Assembly (NCBI GenBank): GCA_020205615.1
Contig: CM035173.1
Span: forward strand, 52,521,910 to 52,585,909
From: Panax quinquefolius
Lineage: Eukaryota; Streptophyta; Magnoliopsida; Apiales; Araliaceae
Direction: 5' to 3'
Length of the DNA: 64,000 nucleotides
The notes under the pieces are model-generated. The model did no database searches. It was not told the DNA's origin and worked only from the letters and a program-made list of their open reading frames with translations. Shown here one piece after another: positions 1-12,028 of this stretch (the first letter of the stretch is position 1; every line of letters begins with the position of its first letter). The translations under genes were made by a program, and so were the position numbers.

Positions 1-1330
1 ATTAGTATCACGACCACAAATTATCCATGCACTACTACCAAAGATAATCGTGTTTTCAATTACGGTTATGATTATACCGAACAATCCCTGGTCATAATCA
101 TACCAAGTCCATCTAAGGCCACAGATGACTTTCAACATAATATAAGCATGAGGATAATGATATAAAGAATCAATCAAATGAGATAAAGGATAAACATTAA
201 ACATTTAAAATATAATTTATCCAGGATTCAAGAATATCCCCATGTTATCAATCACTTAATAATCTCATAATCTAATATCATTAATATTATAACAATATTT
301 TAATCACTTCTTAAATTTATAAACAATTTATCTCAATTGTTTACGCTTTACCATATAATGCATTTAATCATTCAAAAATGCCATACTCATAAGATATCAT
401 CACCAATTATCAAATCCCTCAAAAAAAATATGCATATACTCTATATAGGATTCTCTAGCCATAAAATCCTATTTTCAACTTTGTTACTTCACATAACATA
501 TTTAACTCATATGTTCAGTAATTAAACTATTTTCATGAAAATACTAAATCAGTCCCAAAAATATTTCTTTTCTGGGATTTAGCATAATATAGTCCCATAA
601 TGAAAATATATTTTTCTCGGAATTTTTAAAATTCATTTACTATTTTTCAAAAATCAATTTCTAATTAATTCCTTAAGAAATTAGCTACCTCAAGTTTAAC
701 TCCAAAAATTCCCAAATCTTGGCAGGACCTTACACATGTTAACGTGAGCTTCCAGTTTAAATTTCATGGTCATCGGAGTTATAGAACTCCGGTTATAGCG
801 TTTTTAAATCGGAAAAACCTAAATATTGAAATAGTCATAACTTGGTCATTTTAAGTCAGAATGAGCTCATTTTTGGACAGGAGGTACTTTATACCATATA
901 CCTTCATGTACCAAAAGGCCAGAATTTTTCTCATAATTTAAGTGGCCGAAACAGCCCCTCTAAAATTATGGCAGCAGCTTTTTCGGTTTTTGCAGCTTTG
1001 CACTCCTTTGCTAAAATCAGTCCACACATAAATCTACAACACCTTTTCCAGTAATTACACTTGGATTAGTTAGGTAACTCATAGATCTAACTCTAGGACT
1101 TGACCACACTCAAAAATTCAAAATATAATAGGAGATATGGTCAATTGAATTTCATGTTACGTTTTTCACCAAAATCTGATTTTCAACTCTTTGTGATTTC
1201 TAAGAAACTTTCATGTTTTCACATACTAACCAACATAACTCATCATAACACTTACTAATACCACGAATACCCATGATTTTCATTAGTCCAATGCTTTTAT
1301 TATGACTTTCATCATAAACCACGTAAACTG
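1..1330. other. LTR-derived non-coding sequence, family A-like then unrelated
   Basis: No gene is seen. Roughly bases 1-240 match the interior of family A LTRs, with the same GCACTAC hairpin loop and the GGTCATAATCATACC motif. From about 250 to 1330 the sequence no longer matches family A and looks like another plant LTR or a rearranged flank. It abuts the pol remnant without a recognisable PPT, so the junction is probably a deletion or recombination point. Confidence 0.45.
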
Positions 1331-1339
1331 TTCATTTTA

Positions 1340-2445
1340 GTTGAAGAAATATTTGAGGGTTTAAGAAATGGGTTTCAGATTGGGGTCAATACAAAATTCG
1401 ATTTCACGCTCTAGGGTAGGCTAGAAATCTTCAAGAATACGTCAAGAAATTTATTAATGATTGAAATATCATTCAAAAGCGCTACTCTTATCCAAGACTT
1501 GGATAGTACGTTACATTGATACCAACCTGTGACTTCTATCCCTTAACCTAGATAGCACCTCACAATGATACCTATAAACTTGCCATCTTCATTCACGATG
1601 TCGCCTCTGAAAGTCTAAAGCTTGATTGCACTCCACACAAGGAAGTCAACAACGAAAGGTTCGGGGCTCTTTACTTATGGCTTGATATGACAATAATTGA
1701 CTTTAGTAGTTTGGTTACTTGAATTCGCGCTGTGGGTTGGTTATGAATATAAAAGCTAACAACCTCACGAAAAGCATGATGAGTAGTTAACCAATTGATT
1801 CCTAAAATCACATCAAAGGCAAGTATTTTCAAAAAGATAAGATCGACGGAGTAATGTGAAAGTGTTTATTTGAATCAAACAAGATTTAAAAATAGTAAGC
1901 GATAACGAAGGCTCCTACTAACGAAGTTTCAACCAATAAGTCAAAGTCTAACTTCTCTAGAGTCAAATTTAAGCGTTGAACGCAAGCAAAGAGAGATAAA
2001 ATAATGGGTAGAACAGGTATCTTATAAGGTATAGACTTCGCAATTTATAATTAACTAACCCCGCTAACTAACCCGTTCGGTTTACTCGCTTTTTTGAAAA
2101 GTCATAAAAATGCACTTCCTAAAACCAACGACTTTCTTTTGTCCATATCCACCTTTGGTGCCACCGTCCCAGCCTAGACTTGACTTTGGTGCACAACAAA
2201 ATTGAGCTAAATGACTTCTCTTCTTGCAATTTCCACTTCTATTATCTTTGCCATGATTACCAATCAAGTGGTTACCATTCTTAGCATGATAATTTCCCCA
2301 CGATGGTTATCATTGTTACGATAATAATTGCCACCGAAGATGATTATTATCGTGTTATTATCGTTACCTTTTGTTTGAGCTGAATCAACACTCTCATGTG
2401 CTTCATTGCTTATCTCAGCATTTTCAGATGCCATTCTCAAACACT
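1340..2445 (-). pseudogene. Degenerate gypsy gag-protease remnant (Tekay/Del-like)
   Basis: On the minus strand a gag-like start at 2445 reads MASENAEISNEAHE and jumps, after what must be an internal deletion, to NHGKDNRSGN, which matches NHGQDNRRN of the gag at 55889-56136. It continues through a linker (VVGFRKCIFMTFQKSE) equal to the stretch before the protease at 55740. The protease active site is at about 2020 but reads DTCS preceded by a stop, where the second copy has DTGS. The remnant runs to the start of reverse transcriptase near 1370. Stops and frameshifts are frequent, so it is inactive. It belongs to the element whose PBS and 5' LTR follow at 2608-5033. Confidence 0.7.
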
Positions 2446-2607
2446 GTCACAAAACAAGGGTTAATTAATATATCAAATATTATCCCTATACTCTGACCGA
2501 CCAATTAAATAACAAATAAACTTAGGTAGGTCATACTAGCGAAGGAATTCCCCGTCTCTCCCCTCCTAGTTCTTATCTCACATCTTAGCCAGGGATCATA
2601 TCCCTAA

Positions 2608-2619
2608 GCTCTGATACCA
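2608..2619 (-). other. Primer-binding site, initiator-Met tRNA
   Basis: The minus strand reads TGGTATCAGAGC two bases after the LTR end. This is the standard plant PBS complementary to the 3' end of initiator methionine tRNA. It fixes the orientation of the element as minus, with the 5' LTR at 2622-5033. Confidence 0.9.
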
Positions 2620-3654
2620 ACTGTGACGCCCCCAAAATTAGGTATACGTCACCCATCTTGGGTCGCCACTTACATGGTACATAAATTCAAATAAAAACTT
2701 AATTATACATCTGTCGTGTAACATACGACAATACATAAACTGAGAGTTCTAATAGAAATATTGTCATTTAGACAATATCCATACTTAAGGAGTCCTCATT
2801 ACATTTATTGTCACACTATTTAACAGAATAGTGAGGACTACTAATGTTATCTTCGGGACCATCACTCTTTTCCCCGACTCGTCCCAGCTATATTCTCATT
2901 TCCTGAAGAGAACAGTGAAAGAAAGGGTGAGCTCAACTAGCCCAGTAAGAAATATTATGACTAAGATAATGCAGAATAAATTATCATTAGCCTTCAACAG
3001 TGTTAAACTGATAAAATACAATAGACAACCAGTTTAACTGCAGCGGAATGTGCAATCCATTAAAAGAGTCAAGTAGAAAATAAAGTCTACTATCTTTTAG
3101 GTTTTAAAAGGTTTTCATCAATTTTTATCACTAAGACTCAGTTTAATGAATAAACCACAATATCTAATCATCCCTGTACCACGGTCAAGGATTTTCATCA
3201 AATTATCAATGGTCATGACTATACCGAATCACCCCTGGTCATAATCATACCAAAAACTATCCATCATCGCATTACGGCCCATCGAGGACTTTTGTCACAT
3301 CATTTATATCAAGCCATGATTATACCGAATGAACCCTGGTCATAATCATACTAAGTTCATCTATGCATGTAAGCCAAAGATAACATAATATATCATGAGG
3401 ATGATGACAATGACATAATAATTCAATAAAACAAGTTCAAAAATTATTTTATCCAGGAATTAGTAACGCCCAAATTGTCAACAAGAATCTTTTTTTGTAG
3501 AGTAAAATTCAAGAATGATCGGAAGAATATTTTCATGAAAAGATCTTTGGATGAAACGCAAATATCAAGGATATTCTACTAATTTCATGGAGTATAGAAG
3601 TCAAAGTTTTAACCAACTGGGTATAATAAAGAATGAAATAACAAAAGAAATCAC

Positions 3655-3935
3655 CATGCATGCGGTAGATTGCATAGACAAAGTTATTCCAACGGAATAA
3701 TAATAACGAAACCAGGTCAGGTGAAATTCACACCGCAGGATGATACAATGAGAATAATAAATCTTTGAATAATAAATAATGGAACCAGTCCGGTGTAAAA
3801 ACACATAGCATGGATATTCCAACGAGAATAATAAATGCGGAATAATAAACAATGGAACCGGTCCGGTGTAAAAACACAGTACATGATATTCCAACAGAAT
3901 AATAAAGAATGGAATAATGGAAGAAGATCACCAAG
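3655..3935. repeat. Tandem palindromic modules in LTR, about 57-65 bp
   Basis: Several units share the frame GGAATAA...ATGGAACC(A/G)GTCCGGTGTAAAAACAC...ATATTCCAAC. Each holds a small inverted repeat such as GTGT-AAAA-ACAC, and the unit edges GAATAAC/GTTATTC are themselves complementary. Homologous arrays occur at 9085-9400 and 61096-61380. Confidence 0.7.
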
Positions 3936-4437
3936 TATAGGGATTCAGCGATACTGAGTTATTCAAAGAATAAATAAGAATGGAATAACATAAGGATTTC
4001 ACCAAATATAGGGTATCTGATATACAGAGTTATGTATAGGGTATACCACTTTTCTGAGTTATTCCAATGTAATAATAATGAATGGAATAATGAAGTTCTC
4101 TTCATGAATAAGAAAGAATAACACCACTTACGGTACAACAAATAATACCCCTTACCGTAAAAAGACTTTGGATATCAAAGTAGTGAAGTACCGAATACTC
4201 TTCTTCTTTCTCTCTATAGATTTTCTCTCTATAGCTTCTCTCTATAATTTCTCTCTCAGAGTTTAGGTGAATTAGTAAGAAAATAATGAAGGAATGAGCT
4301 TCTATTTATAGGAAAATAGAATGCATAGTAATTAATCCATGAACGGTCCAGATTGATTTACTTTAATCGACGGTCCATATTTAAAGCAAAATCTTTTAAA
4401 TAAAATATAATATATTCTATTTATATAAAAATATTTT

Positions 4438-4497
4438 ACTATGCAAACACTATGCAACACTATGCAAAACACTATGCAACACTATGTATAATAAAAT
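4438..4497. repeat. Short tandem repeat ACACTATGCAA
   Basis: About five near-copies of an 11-13 bp unit, ACTATGCAA(A)C, lie in a row. Reduced versions occur at equivalent places in other family A LTRs, for example near 7250 and 61790, so copy number varies between copies. Confidence 0.7.
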
Positions 4498-5033
4498 ATA
4501 ATATATTCTATTTATAGAATAACTTTAATAAAGTATTCATTTTATATAAAAAGATGTTTCTATTTTATTACGTTAATAATACGAATAAAATAAAACGTCA
4601 TTATCGCTATAATAATTCATATTATTAATCGATAATAATGGAATCAAACCGAGTGACTTCTCACATAAGCATCAATAATCAATACCTGAGTGCTACTATG
4701 CAAACCATACATTATCGTACTTTTACTACCGAGTAGTTCAACAAGATCAACAAAGTAAAACTTCCGCCGTTATTTCAATAAAATATTTTTGTCGTTTTCT
4801 CAATCCGACAATAATTACATTGCTGGGGTCCACCAATGATTGAGTAGTTATGCGAATATTCCCTGCTAAACAAGAATATTCCCGACCAATCGAATATAAT
4901 ATAACCACTTGCATACTTTGCAAAATTTATAAATACTACCCACAACTATAATATTATCTCAAATTCACACCATAATATTAAAAATTATTTCGACAAAATT
5001 TAAATCTTTATTGATAAAATCTGGGGTCTCACA

Positions 5034-5630
5034 AAAAGAGTTTAGGAATTAATTTAATATAAGTACTCTCATTTATTCCTAATTGGATTAGGAAGGTAAA
5101 TTAGTTAAAGGAGTTTAATTAATTATCCCTAATAAGATTAGGGAGCCCCTTTAATTAAAAGGGTTTAATTAAATAATACCTTATTTTTAGGGTTACTTGA
5201 TATCTTTATAAGAGGAGTCTTATATCAGATATCAATACGACGTAATAATTCCAATGATTGGAGAGTACGCTCCTTTTCTATAGAGATAGAAAAACTAGGG
5301 TTTATCCAACCACCCATCTTCTTGAATTCTTCTTCTTCCTTGGTGGATCACCTCTAGAGGCCAAACACTTGGGTGGCTAACGTTGATCAAAGGAAGGAAC
5401 CAAACCCGGTGAATTCAAGTTGAACGCGAAAGGATTTGGAGGTGAACTTGTACCTGAAGAAGCTCGATCTTCAAGGGTATGATTTTATTCTTTATCTTTT
5501 CATTTAATTAATAATTGTGCATAAAGGGTGATCCGGGTATATGGTTTGTAAAATTTTAAACTCTGATTTTTACACGTTTTCGCTTTATTTGTGCAATTTG
5601 ATTGCGTTCTTGAATATTACAAACCTAACA
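5034..5630 (+). mobile_element. Ty1/copia LTR, left-truncated
   Basis: The sequence ends ...TACAAACCTAACA, a typical LTR terminus, and includes AACTAGGGTTTATCCAACC. Its reverse complement, more diverged, is found at 50772-51164 beside a copia reverse-transcriptase fragment, which supports the assignment. The left end is cut by the family A 5' LTR. The right end abuts the Athila/Tat-type gag piece 5631-5667. Confidence 0.6.
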
Positions 5631-6654
5631 GTTGCATCACTTGCGCTTTAAGCTCGAAATGGTTTGTTGTGAACGCCCCCAAAATAGGTATACATCACCC
5701 ATTCTAAGTTGCCAATTACATGGTACAGAATACAAATACAACTTAAATATACAACATGAGCTGTGAGTTTTAATACAAATATTGTCTTCTAGATAGTATT
5801 CAAACTCAAAATAAGTCCTCAATACATTTATTATCACACTATTTTACAAAATAGTGAGGACTACTAATGCAAACATCTGGACCGTCACTCCGTTCCCCGA
5901 CTAGTCCCAGCTATATTCTCATTTCCTGAAGAGAACAATGAAGGCAAAGGGTGAGCTCAACTAGCCCAGTAAGAAATATTATGACTAAGATAATGCAAAA
6001 TAAATTATTGTTAGCCTCCAACAGTGTTAAACTAATAAAATACAATAGATATCTAGTTTAACTGCAACAGAACAAGCAATCCATTAAAAGAGTCAAGTAG
6101 AACATGAAATCTACTATCTTCTATGATTTAAAAAGTTTATCAACAGTTTTATCGCTGAGACTCGGCCTAATAAATAATCCACATCATCGAATCATCCCTG
6201 CACTACGGCCAAGGATATTCATTAGTATTATGACCATAAATTATCCATGCACTACGGGCCAAGGATATTCATGTTTTCACCAATGGTCATGATCATGTCA
6301 ACAACTGTCCATCAATGCACTACAAGCCAATGAGAACTTTTACCACATCATTTGTAACATTACGGTTATGATTATACTGAATAATCTATGGTCATAATCA
6401 TACCAAGTCCATCGATGCACTACGGGCCACAGATGACTTTCATCATAATATAAGCATGAGGATGATGACAATGATATAAGAATTTAATTAAAAGAAAACA
6501 AGGATAAATTTTTAAAGATTTGTAATTTAATTTATCCAGAATTTAATAATGTCGACATTGTCAACATGATATTACTTTGTGGAGTAAAATTCAAGAATAA
6601 TATTGTATCAAAAATGATTTGGACCGAAAAGAAATCACTTTTTGTCATGAATAG

Positions 6655-6735
6655 TGCCCCGGGTGAATAGTACCCGAGTGAATAGTATACCATGAATAGT
6701 AACTTTGGGAATAGTAACCCTGTGAATAGTACTTT
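6655..6735. repeat. GAATAGTA-type tandem repeats in LTR
   Basis: Six near-copies of (G)TGAATAGTA(C/A)C spaced 13-18 bp apart. Smaller sets are present near 45815-45870, 48365-48405, 52555-52605 and 57055-57125 at the same place in other family A LTRs. Confidence 0.75.
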
Positions 6736-8066
6736 GGCATGAAAAAGTTAAAACTTATCAAGAATGCTCATAATAATATTTTCATGAAAAGATACTGGAT
6801 GAAGCGTAAATATCAAGGATATTCTACTAATTTCATGGAGTATAGAAGCCAAAACTTTAACAAAATGAGTATAGAATTCGGAATCTAAAACGAAATAATA
6901 TTACTTACATACTACAGAGTATGAAAGAAAATATTATTTCATATGAATACTGAATAAAAATAACATCCCTTACCTTAAAAAGAAGATTATTCCAACTGGT
7001 ATAGCGAGGATATTCTTGAAGAAAACTTGAACTATTTTCTATACTCAAAGCTTTCTTAAACTCTAAAGAAATACGCTTAAGATTATAGAAGAAGAATTTT
7101 CTGATTCTGGTATGATTTTCAATTCTAACTAAGCATCCTATTTATAGGAGAATGGAAAGGATACTATTTGAATTTTAGAAATCACGGACGCACAGTTGTT
7201 AAAAAAAAAAAAATCACTGACGATTCGTCTGATTTTTCATTTATTACTATGCAGGCACTATGCAAACACTATGCATAATAAAATATAATATATTCTATTT
7301 TTCATAAAAAAAAAACAAAACTAATAAAACAAAACATCGTTATCACCAAAAATCACCAGTGAATTCTCCCCCCACAATTTCATTTTCTTCATATGGGCCC
7401 CACCTCAAGTCATTATCACATGTGGGCTCCACCTCTTATAATGAATAACTTTCTACCAATTATTTTAAAAATTGGTAAATGGGGGTCCATATAATAAGCA
7501 AAATTTACAAAAAATACTTTATAAAAATTCCCTCAATATTTTTAACAATATTTATTCATCATTATTATAACTTGCAATATTAACAATCAGATCGTTCCCA
7601 GGAAAGAGTGGGCTTTCCGATAAGGATTTCTCCCTATTGGCGCACAATTAGGTGAACAAACCTCTCCTCGACAGAACTTTCTAGACATTGTTAATTATGC
7701 AAATAATAATATGAATAACTTGTCATCTCAATTATTGATTTAATAATATATAAAATATTATGACGATAATTGAATCAAATAACGTGAGATACTATGCAGC
7801 AACTATTGTGGCAATAATTGAAGTAAGCATCTATAATCAATACCGTGTGGTACTATGCAATCACGCGTATTACTGTACTTTTACCACCGGGTATTTCAAT
7901 AGTTAATGGTAAAACTTCTGTCGTTATTTTCATAAAAAGATATTTTTGTCGTTTTCTCATTTCGATAATAATTCCGTTGTGGGGTAAAACTTCTGTCGTT
8001 TTCTCATTTCAATGGTAAAACTTATGTCGTCATTTTCATAAAAAGATATTTTCGTCGTAGGAATAT

Positions 8067-10619
8067 TGTGACGCCCCCAAAATAGGTATACATCACCTAT
8101 CCTGAGTCGCCAAATACATGGTACAGAATACAAGTACAATCTTTAATATACAACAAAAGAGCTGTGAGTTTTAATACAAATATTGTCTTCTAGACAATAT
8201 CCACTCTCAGAATAAGTCCTCATTACATTTATTGTCACACTATTTAATAGAATAGTGAGGACTACAAATGCTATCCTCTGGACCGTCACTCCGTTCCCCG
8301 ACTAGTCCCCGCCACGTTCTCATTTCTCAAGAGAACAATGAAAGCAAAAAGGGTGAGCTCAACTAGCCCAAAGAAAAAAATATTATGACTAAGATAATGC
8401 GAGAAAAATTATCATTAGTCTTCAACAATGTTAAACCGATAAAATACAATAGACATCAAGTTTATTGCACAGTGAACAAGCAATCCATTAAAAGAGTCAA
8501 GTAGAGAATAAAATCTATTATCTTTTATGATTTAAAAGGTTTTCATCACTTTTATCATTTGGGACTCGAATTTTAATAAATAATCCACATCATCAAATCA
8601 CCCCGCATTACGGCCGAGGATATTCTTTAGTATCACGACCACAATTATCCATGCACTACGGGCCGAGGACATTCGTGTATTCATCAATGGTCATGATCAT
8701 GCCAACAATCATCCATCAATGCACTACGGGCCAATGAGGACTTTTATCACATCATTTATAACATTACGCACATGATTATACCAAATAATCTCGGTCATAA
8801 TCATACCAAGTCCATCTATGCACTACGTGCCATGATGACTTTCAAAAAAAATATAAACATGAGGATGATGACAATGATATAAGAATTCAATAAAACAAGT
8901 TCACGAATTAATTTATCCAGGAACTAATAACGTCCCAATTGTCAACAGGATACTTCTTTGTAGAGTAAAATTCAAGAATGCTCAGAAGAATATTTCCATG
9001 AAAAGATACTGGATGAAGCGCAAATATCAAGGATATTCCACTAATTTCATGGAGTATAGAAGTCAAAACTTTAACCAACTAAGTATAATAAGGAATGGAA
9101 TAACAAAAGAAATCACCAAGCATGCGGTAAACCGCATAGGCAGGTTATTTCAATAGAATAATAAAGACGGAACCAGGTCCGGCGTAAAACGCACAAACAG
9201 GATATTCCAACAGAATAATAAAGACGGAACCAGTCCCATGCAAAGGATGACGAGGATGTTCCAACAGAATAATAAAACACGGAACCGTGTCAGGCTAAAA
9301 GCATGCATGCAGGATGTTCCAATGAATAATAAAGAATGGAATAATGTAAGAATTTCACCATGTATGCGGTACTTGACAACCAAAGTTATTCAACATAATA
9401 ATAAAGAATGGAATAATGAAGTTCTATTCATGAAGACGAAAGAAAGAAATAATACCCCTTACCTTTGAAAAAGCTGGATATAGGAGTAGTGAGGTAGCGA
9501 GCTTCTCTTCTTCTACAGATTTTCTCTACAATTTCTCTCTATAATAATTGCTCTATAGCTTTAGTAAATTGGTGAGAAATGAAGGAAGAATGAGCTTCTA
9601 TTTATAGAAAAATATAGTTTCAATAATTGCACGTTTTGGGGCTCGAAAAAATTACAGTACAATACCTCCAACTTTTCCTTTATTTTTAATTTAGTCATGC
9701 AAGTATTATCAAACTTGCACCACCTCCCCTAATAGTAAATAATGTGATTCAATAGTACACACATGTGAACAAATAGTTATAATCATGTGAATTAATAGCA
9801 ATTAATTTCTCATTTATCCGATTAATTACCCGATTGATCAATATAACCTCCAGACATCAATTATCATCAAAATAAATGTCAATTTCCACTAACACTAATA
9901 ATTCCCATACAATGGAATTATCAATTTCATCTTTAATCAACACGAACTTATTCATCATTAATATTATAACTCACAATATTTAACAACCAGGTCGTTCCCA
10001 GGAAAGAGGGGACTTTCCGATAAGGATTTCTCCTTATTGGCGCGCAATTAGGTAACCAAACCTCTCCTTGACAGAACTTCTAGACATTGTAAATATTGCA
10101 ATTTAATAATATGAATAAATTTGTCATCTCAATTATTGATTTAATAAAATAACATATTATGCAGATGATATTGTGACAATAATCGAATCAATAATATGAG
10201 AGATATGATGCAATAATTACTGTAGCAATAATTGAGTATAAGCGGTGACTTCTCACGTAAGCATCAATAATCAATAATGTGTGCTACTATGCAACCACGC
10301 CAGACATCGTACTTTTACTACCGAGTAGTTCAACAAGATAACTGTGAAAACTTCCGTAGTTATTTTCATAAATATATTTTGTGTTTTTTCAATCCGACAA
10401 TAATTACATTAGGTCCACCAATGATTGCGCCGTTGTAAGAATATTCCCTGCTAAAACGAATATTCTCCGACCAATCGAATATAATATAACAACTTGAATA
10501 CTTTACAGAATTTATAAATACTACCCACAACTATAACATTATAACAAATTCATTCCATAATATTCAAAAATGATAATTATAGAAAAATCATCTTTATTCA
10601 TAAAAGTTGGGGTCTTACA
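8067..10619 (-). mobile_element. Inner family A solo LTR nested in the outer LTR
   Basis: TGTGACGCCCCC at 8067 to GGGGTCTTACA at 10619, 2,553 bp, flanked by the perfect 5-bp duplication AATAT (8062-8066 and 10620-10624). The outer LTR resumes at AATATTCCCTG, exactly where the uninterrupted family sequence would continue. The inner copy is therefore younger than the outer one. Confidence 0.95.
9085..9400. repeat. Tandem palindromic modules in inner LTR
   Basis: Four units of about 55-62 bp (AATAATAAAGACGGAACC...ATATTCCAACAG). The central inverted repeats differ from unit to unit but stay complementary: GCGGT-AA-ACCGC near 9124 and GCGT-AAA-ACGC near 9182. Confidence 0.75.
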
Positions 10620-10804
10620 AATATTCCCTGTTAAAACGAATATTCCCCGACCAATCAAATATAATATAACAACTTGCGTACGTTGCAAAACTTATAAATA
10701 TTACCCACAATTATAATATTATATCAAATTCACTCCTTAATATTCAAAAATGATATTTATAGAAAATTTATCTTTATTCATAAAAGTTGGGGTCTTACAT
10801 TTGT

Positions 10805-10970
10805 TGTTGTGGGAGGCAACACGATGCATGAAGGTGGGTTGGTAGTGATATGAGAAAAAAAGCTCTTTTAAAGTTTTTACTTCATGTTCTTCAGCCATTA
10901 TTTCTCTCTCAAATAACGGATTAATTTCTAAGTTATCTATCCTATTCAATCTCTTAATACCACGCTTCTA
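10805..10970 (-). pseudogene. Athila/Tat-type gypsy gag, N-terminal part
   Basis: The minus strand encodes LEINPLFEREIMAEEHEVKTLKELFFS, like the N-terminal part of Athila/Tat gag proteins, where a TLKELF...YQP motif is common. The frame is broken by the LTR nest at 5668-10799 and resumes at 5667-5631 with NHFELKAQVMQ, which parallels NHFEIKPRTIQM in the gag at 15077. The copia LTR then ends it. It lies directly downstream of the PBS at 11101-11125. Only the start of gag remains. Confidence 0.6.
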
Positions 10971-11100
10971 AATAATAATCATGCACTACTTAACTCCTAA
11001 TTTTTTTATTTTATTTTTTATTTATTATTTTTTTTAATTTTTAAAGAAACTGATAGAAGGAAATAATTTAAGTTAGTGAGTTGGTGAGAAAAAATTTCAA

Positions 11101-11125
11101 GTCCACGACAACGTCGCCAAAAACT
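11101..11125 (-). other. Primer-binding site, Athila/Tat type
   Basis: The minus strand reads AGTTTTTGGCGACGTTGTCG, a two-base variant of the TTTTTGGCGCCGTTGTCGGGG found at 14944. This PBS type is typical of the Athila/Tat lineage. It follows directly on an LTR terminus ending GACA. Confidence 0.8.
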
Positions 11126-11943
11126 TGTCAATATTTTATATACAAGCAAGTGCACGAATCGAATACTAAGAATAGCCTACAAGTGCGAGGTCGAACCCTA
11201 AGAACTTGATGAATGGAACGTGTTTTTCTTACTCACTAATTCTAATTAATTCCTAATCTAGCTTAGAAATTTCGAGAGAATTTTTATCAACTAAAAATAC
11301 GTGAATAAAATAATCAATAATAAAATACTGGAGTGGCAGAGTCATATTTGATATCAAATTCCTAATATTCATGCCCAATAAACTCTACTTTTTATCTCGC
11401 ACTAGTTTAACGGTCTCTCGAGTCTACTAAATGTGAAAAATAAAATCAATTAAGTTCAATTAATTTTTAAAATCCCATTGTTATTTTTTTTCATAACCAA
11501 ACATATGTACAATGTCAAAACACTCAATATTTTCATCAAACACGGTTTATATCCATTTTAAACAAATCATAAACTAAATCCAAAAATAATAATGAGAATC
11601 CAACCTTATTTTTTATCAGTAAAAATAGGCATTCAATAGAAAGAATTATTTTTTTACGTTAAAACACTAAATTGGTAGAATCAATTGGCATAAATATGTG
11701 CAATAGAATCAATTAATTATAATCATCCTCAACCAAAGAAAATAATATAGCCTAGTGATGAAATAGAAAACTATTTACAATACTAAACTACTTAACTACA
11801 TAAAACATAACTAAACTATTAACAATGCAACTACATGAATGCAAACTAACTGACATGAACTAATGAATGCAAAAACTAACTAAAAAAAGCAAAGCAATAT
11901 ATGACATAAAAAACTAAATTAAAACTTAAACAAATAACTAATA
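11126..11943 (-). mobile_element. Athila/Tat-type LTR with internal sequence on both sides
   Basis: The right limit is set by the polypurine run at 11944-11953 and the left limit by the PBS at 11101-11125. The LTR is about 820 bp and non-coding. A PPT upstream and a PBS downstream mean it served as both a 3' LTR and a 5' LTR, as in a tandem LTR-internal-LTR-internal arrangement produced by recombination. The exact first base is uncertain because no clear TG is seen next to the PPT. Confidence 0.6.
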
Positions 11944-11953
11944 CTCCCCCAAA
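11944..11953 (-). other. Polypurine tract
   Basis: The minus strand reads TTTGGGGGAG between the end of the broken ORF (12029) and the LTR, the usual place and composition for plus-strand priming in Athila/Tat elements. A similar run lies near 13290, upstream of that ORF. Confidence 0.6.
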
Positions 11954-12028
11954 CTTAACACTTACAATGTTCTCATTGTAAAAATATTGCATTAAAGTAA
12001 AAGAAGACTTCCCTATTACATGCTAAGC

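Larger units (their letters stand above)
2622..5033 (-). mobile_element. 5' LTR, gypsy family A (element 1)
   Basis: The plus strand begins TGTGACGCCCCC and ends GGGGTCTCACA. On the coding strand the LTR starts TGTGAGACCCC and ends GGGGGCGTCACA, directly before the PBS. At about 2.4 kb it has the same internal landmarks as the other family A copies: a GAGGACTACT block, hairpin repeats near 3180-3310, about 57-bp palindromic modules at 3655-3935, and a TATTTATAGGAAAATAGA block. The last suggests a TATA region near 4310 on the plus strand, but its role is not shown. The partner LTR is not in the window. Confidence 0.85.
5668..10799 (-). mobile_element. Outer family A solo LTR, interrupted by a younger one
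   Basis: The LTR starts TGTGAACGCCCCC at 5668 and ends GGGGTCTTACA at 10799. It is flanked by the perfect 5-bp duplication TTTGT (5663-5667 and 10800-10804). Taking out the inner solo LTR and one AATAT duplicate leaves about 2.57 kb, the size of the other copies. No internal region is present, so it is a solo LTR left by LTR-LTR recombination. It sits inside an Athila/Tat-type gag: the flanking gag reading frame makes sense across the gap. Confidence 0.93.

Noticed and set aside
3601..4141. Overlapping minus-strand ORFs with repeated PVPLFII phrases
   Set aside because: They are translations of the palindromic tandem modules in the LTR.
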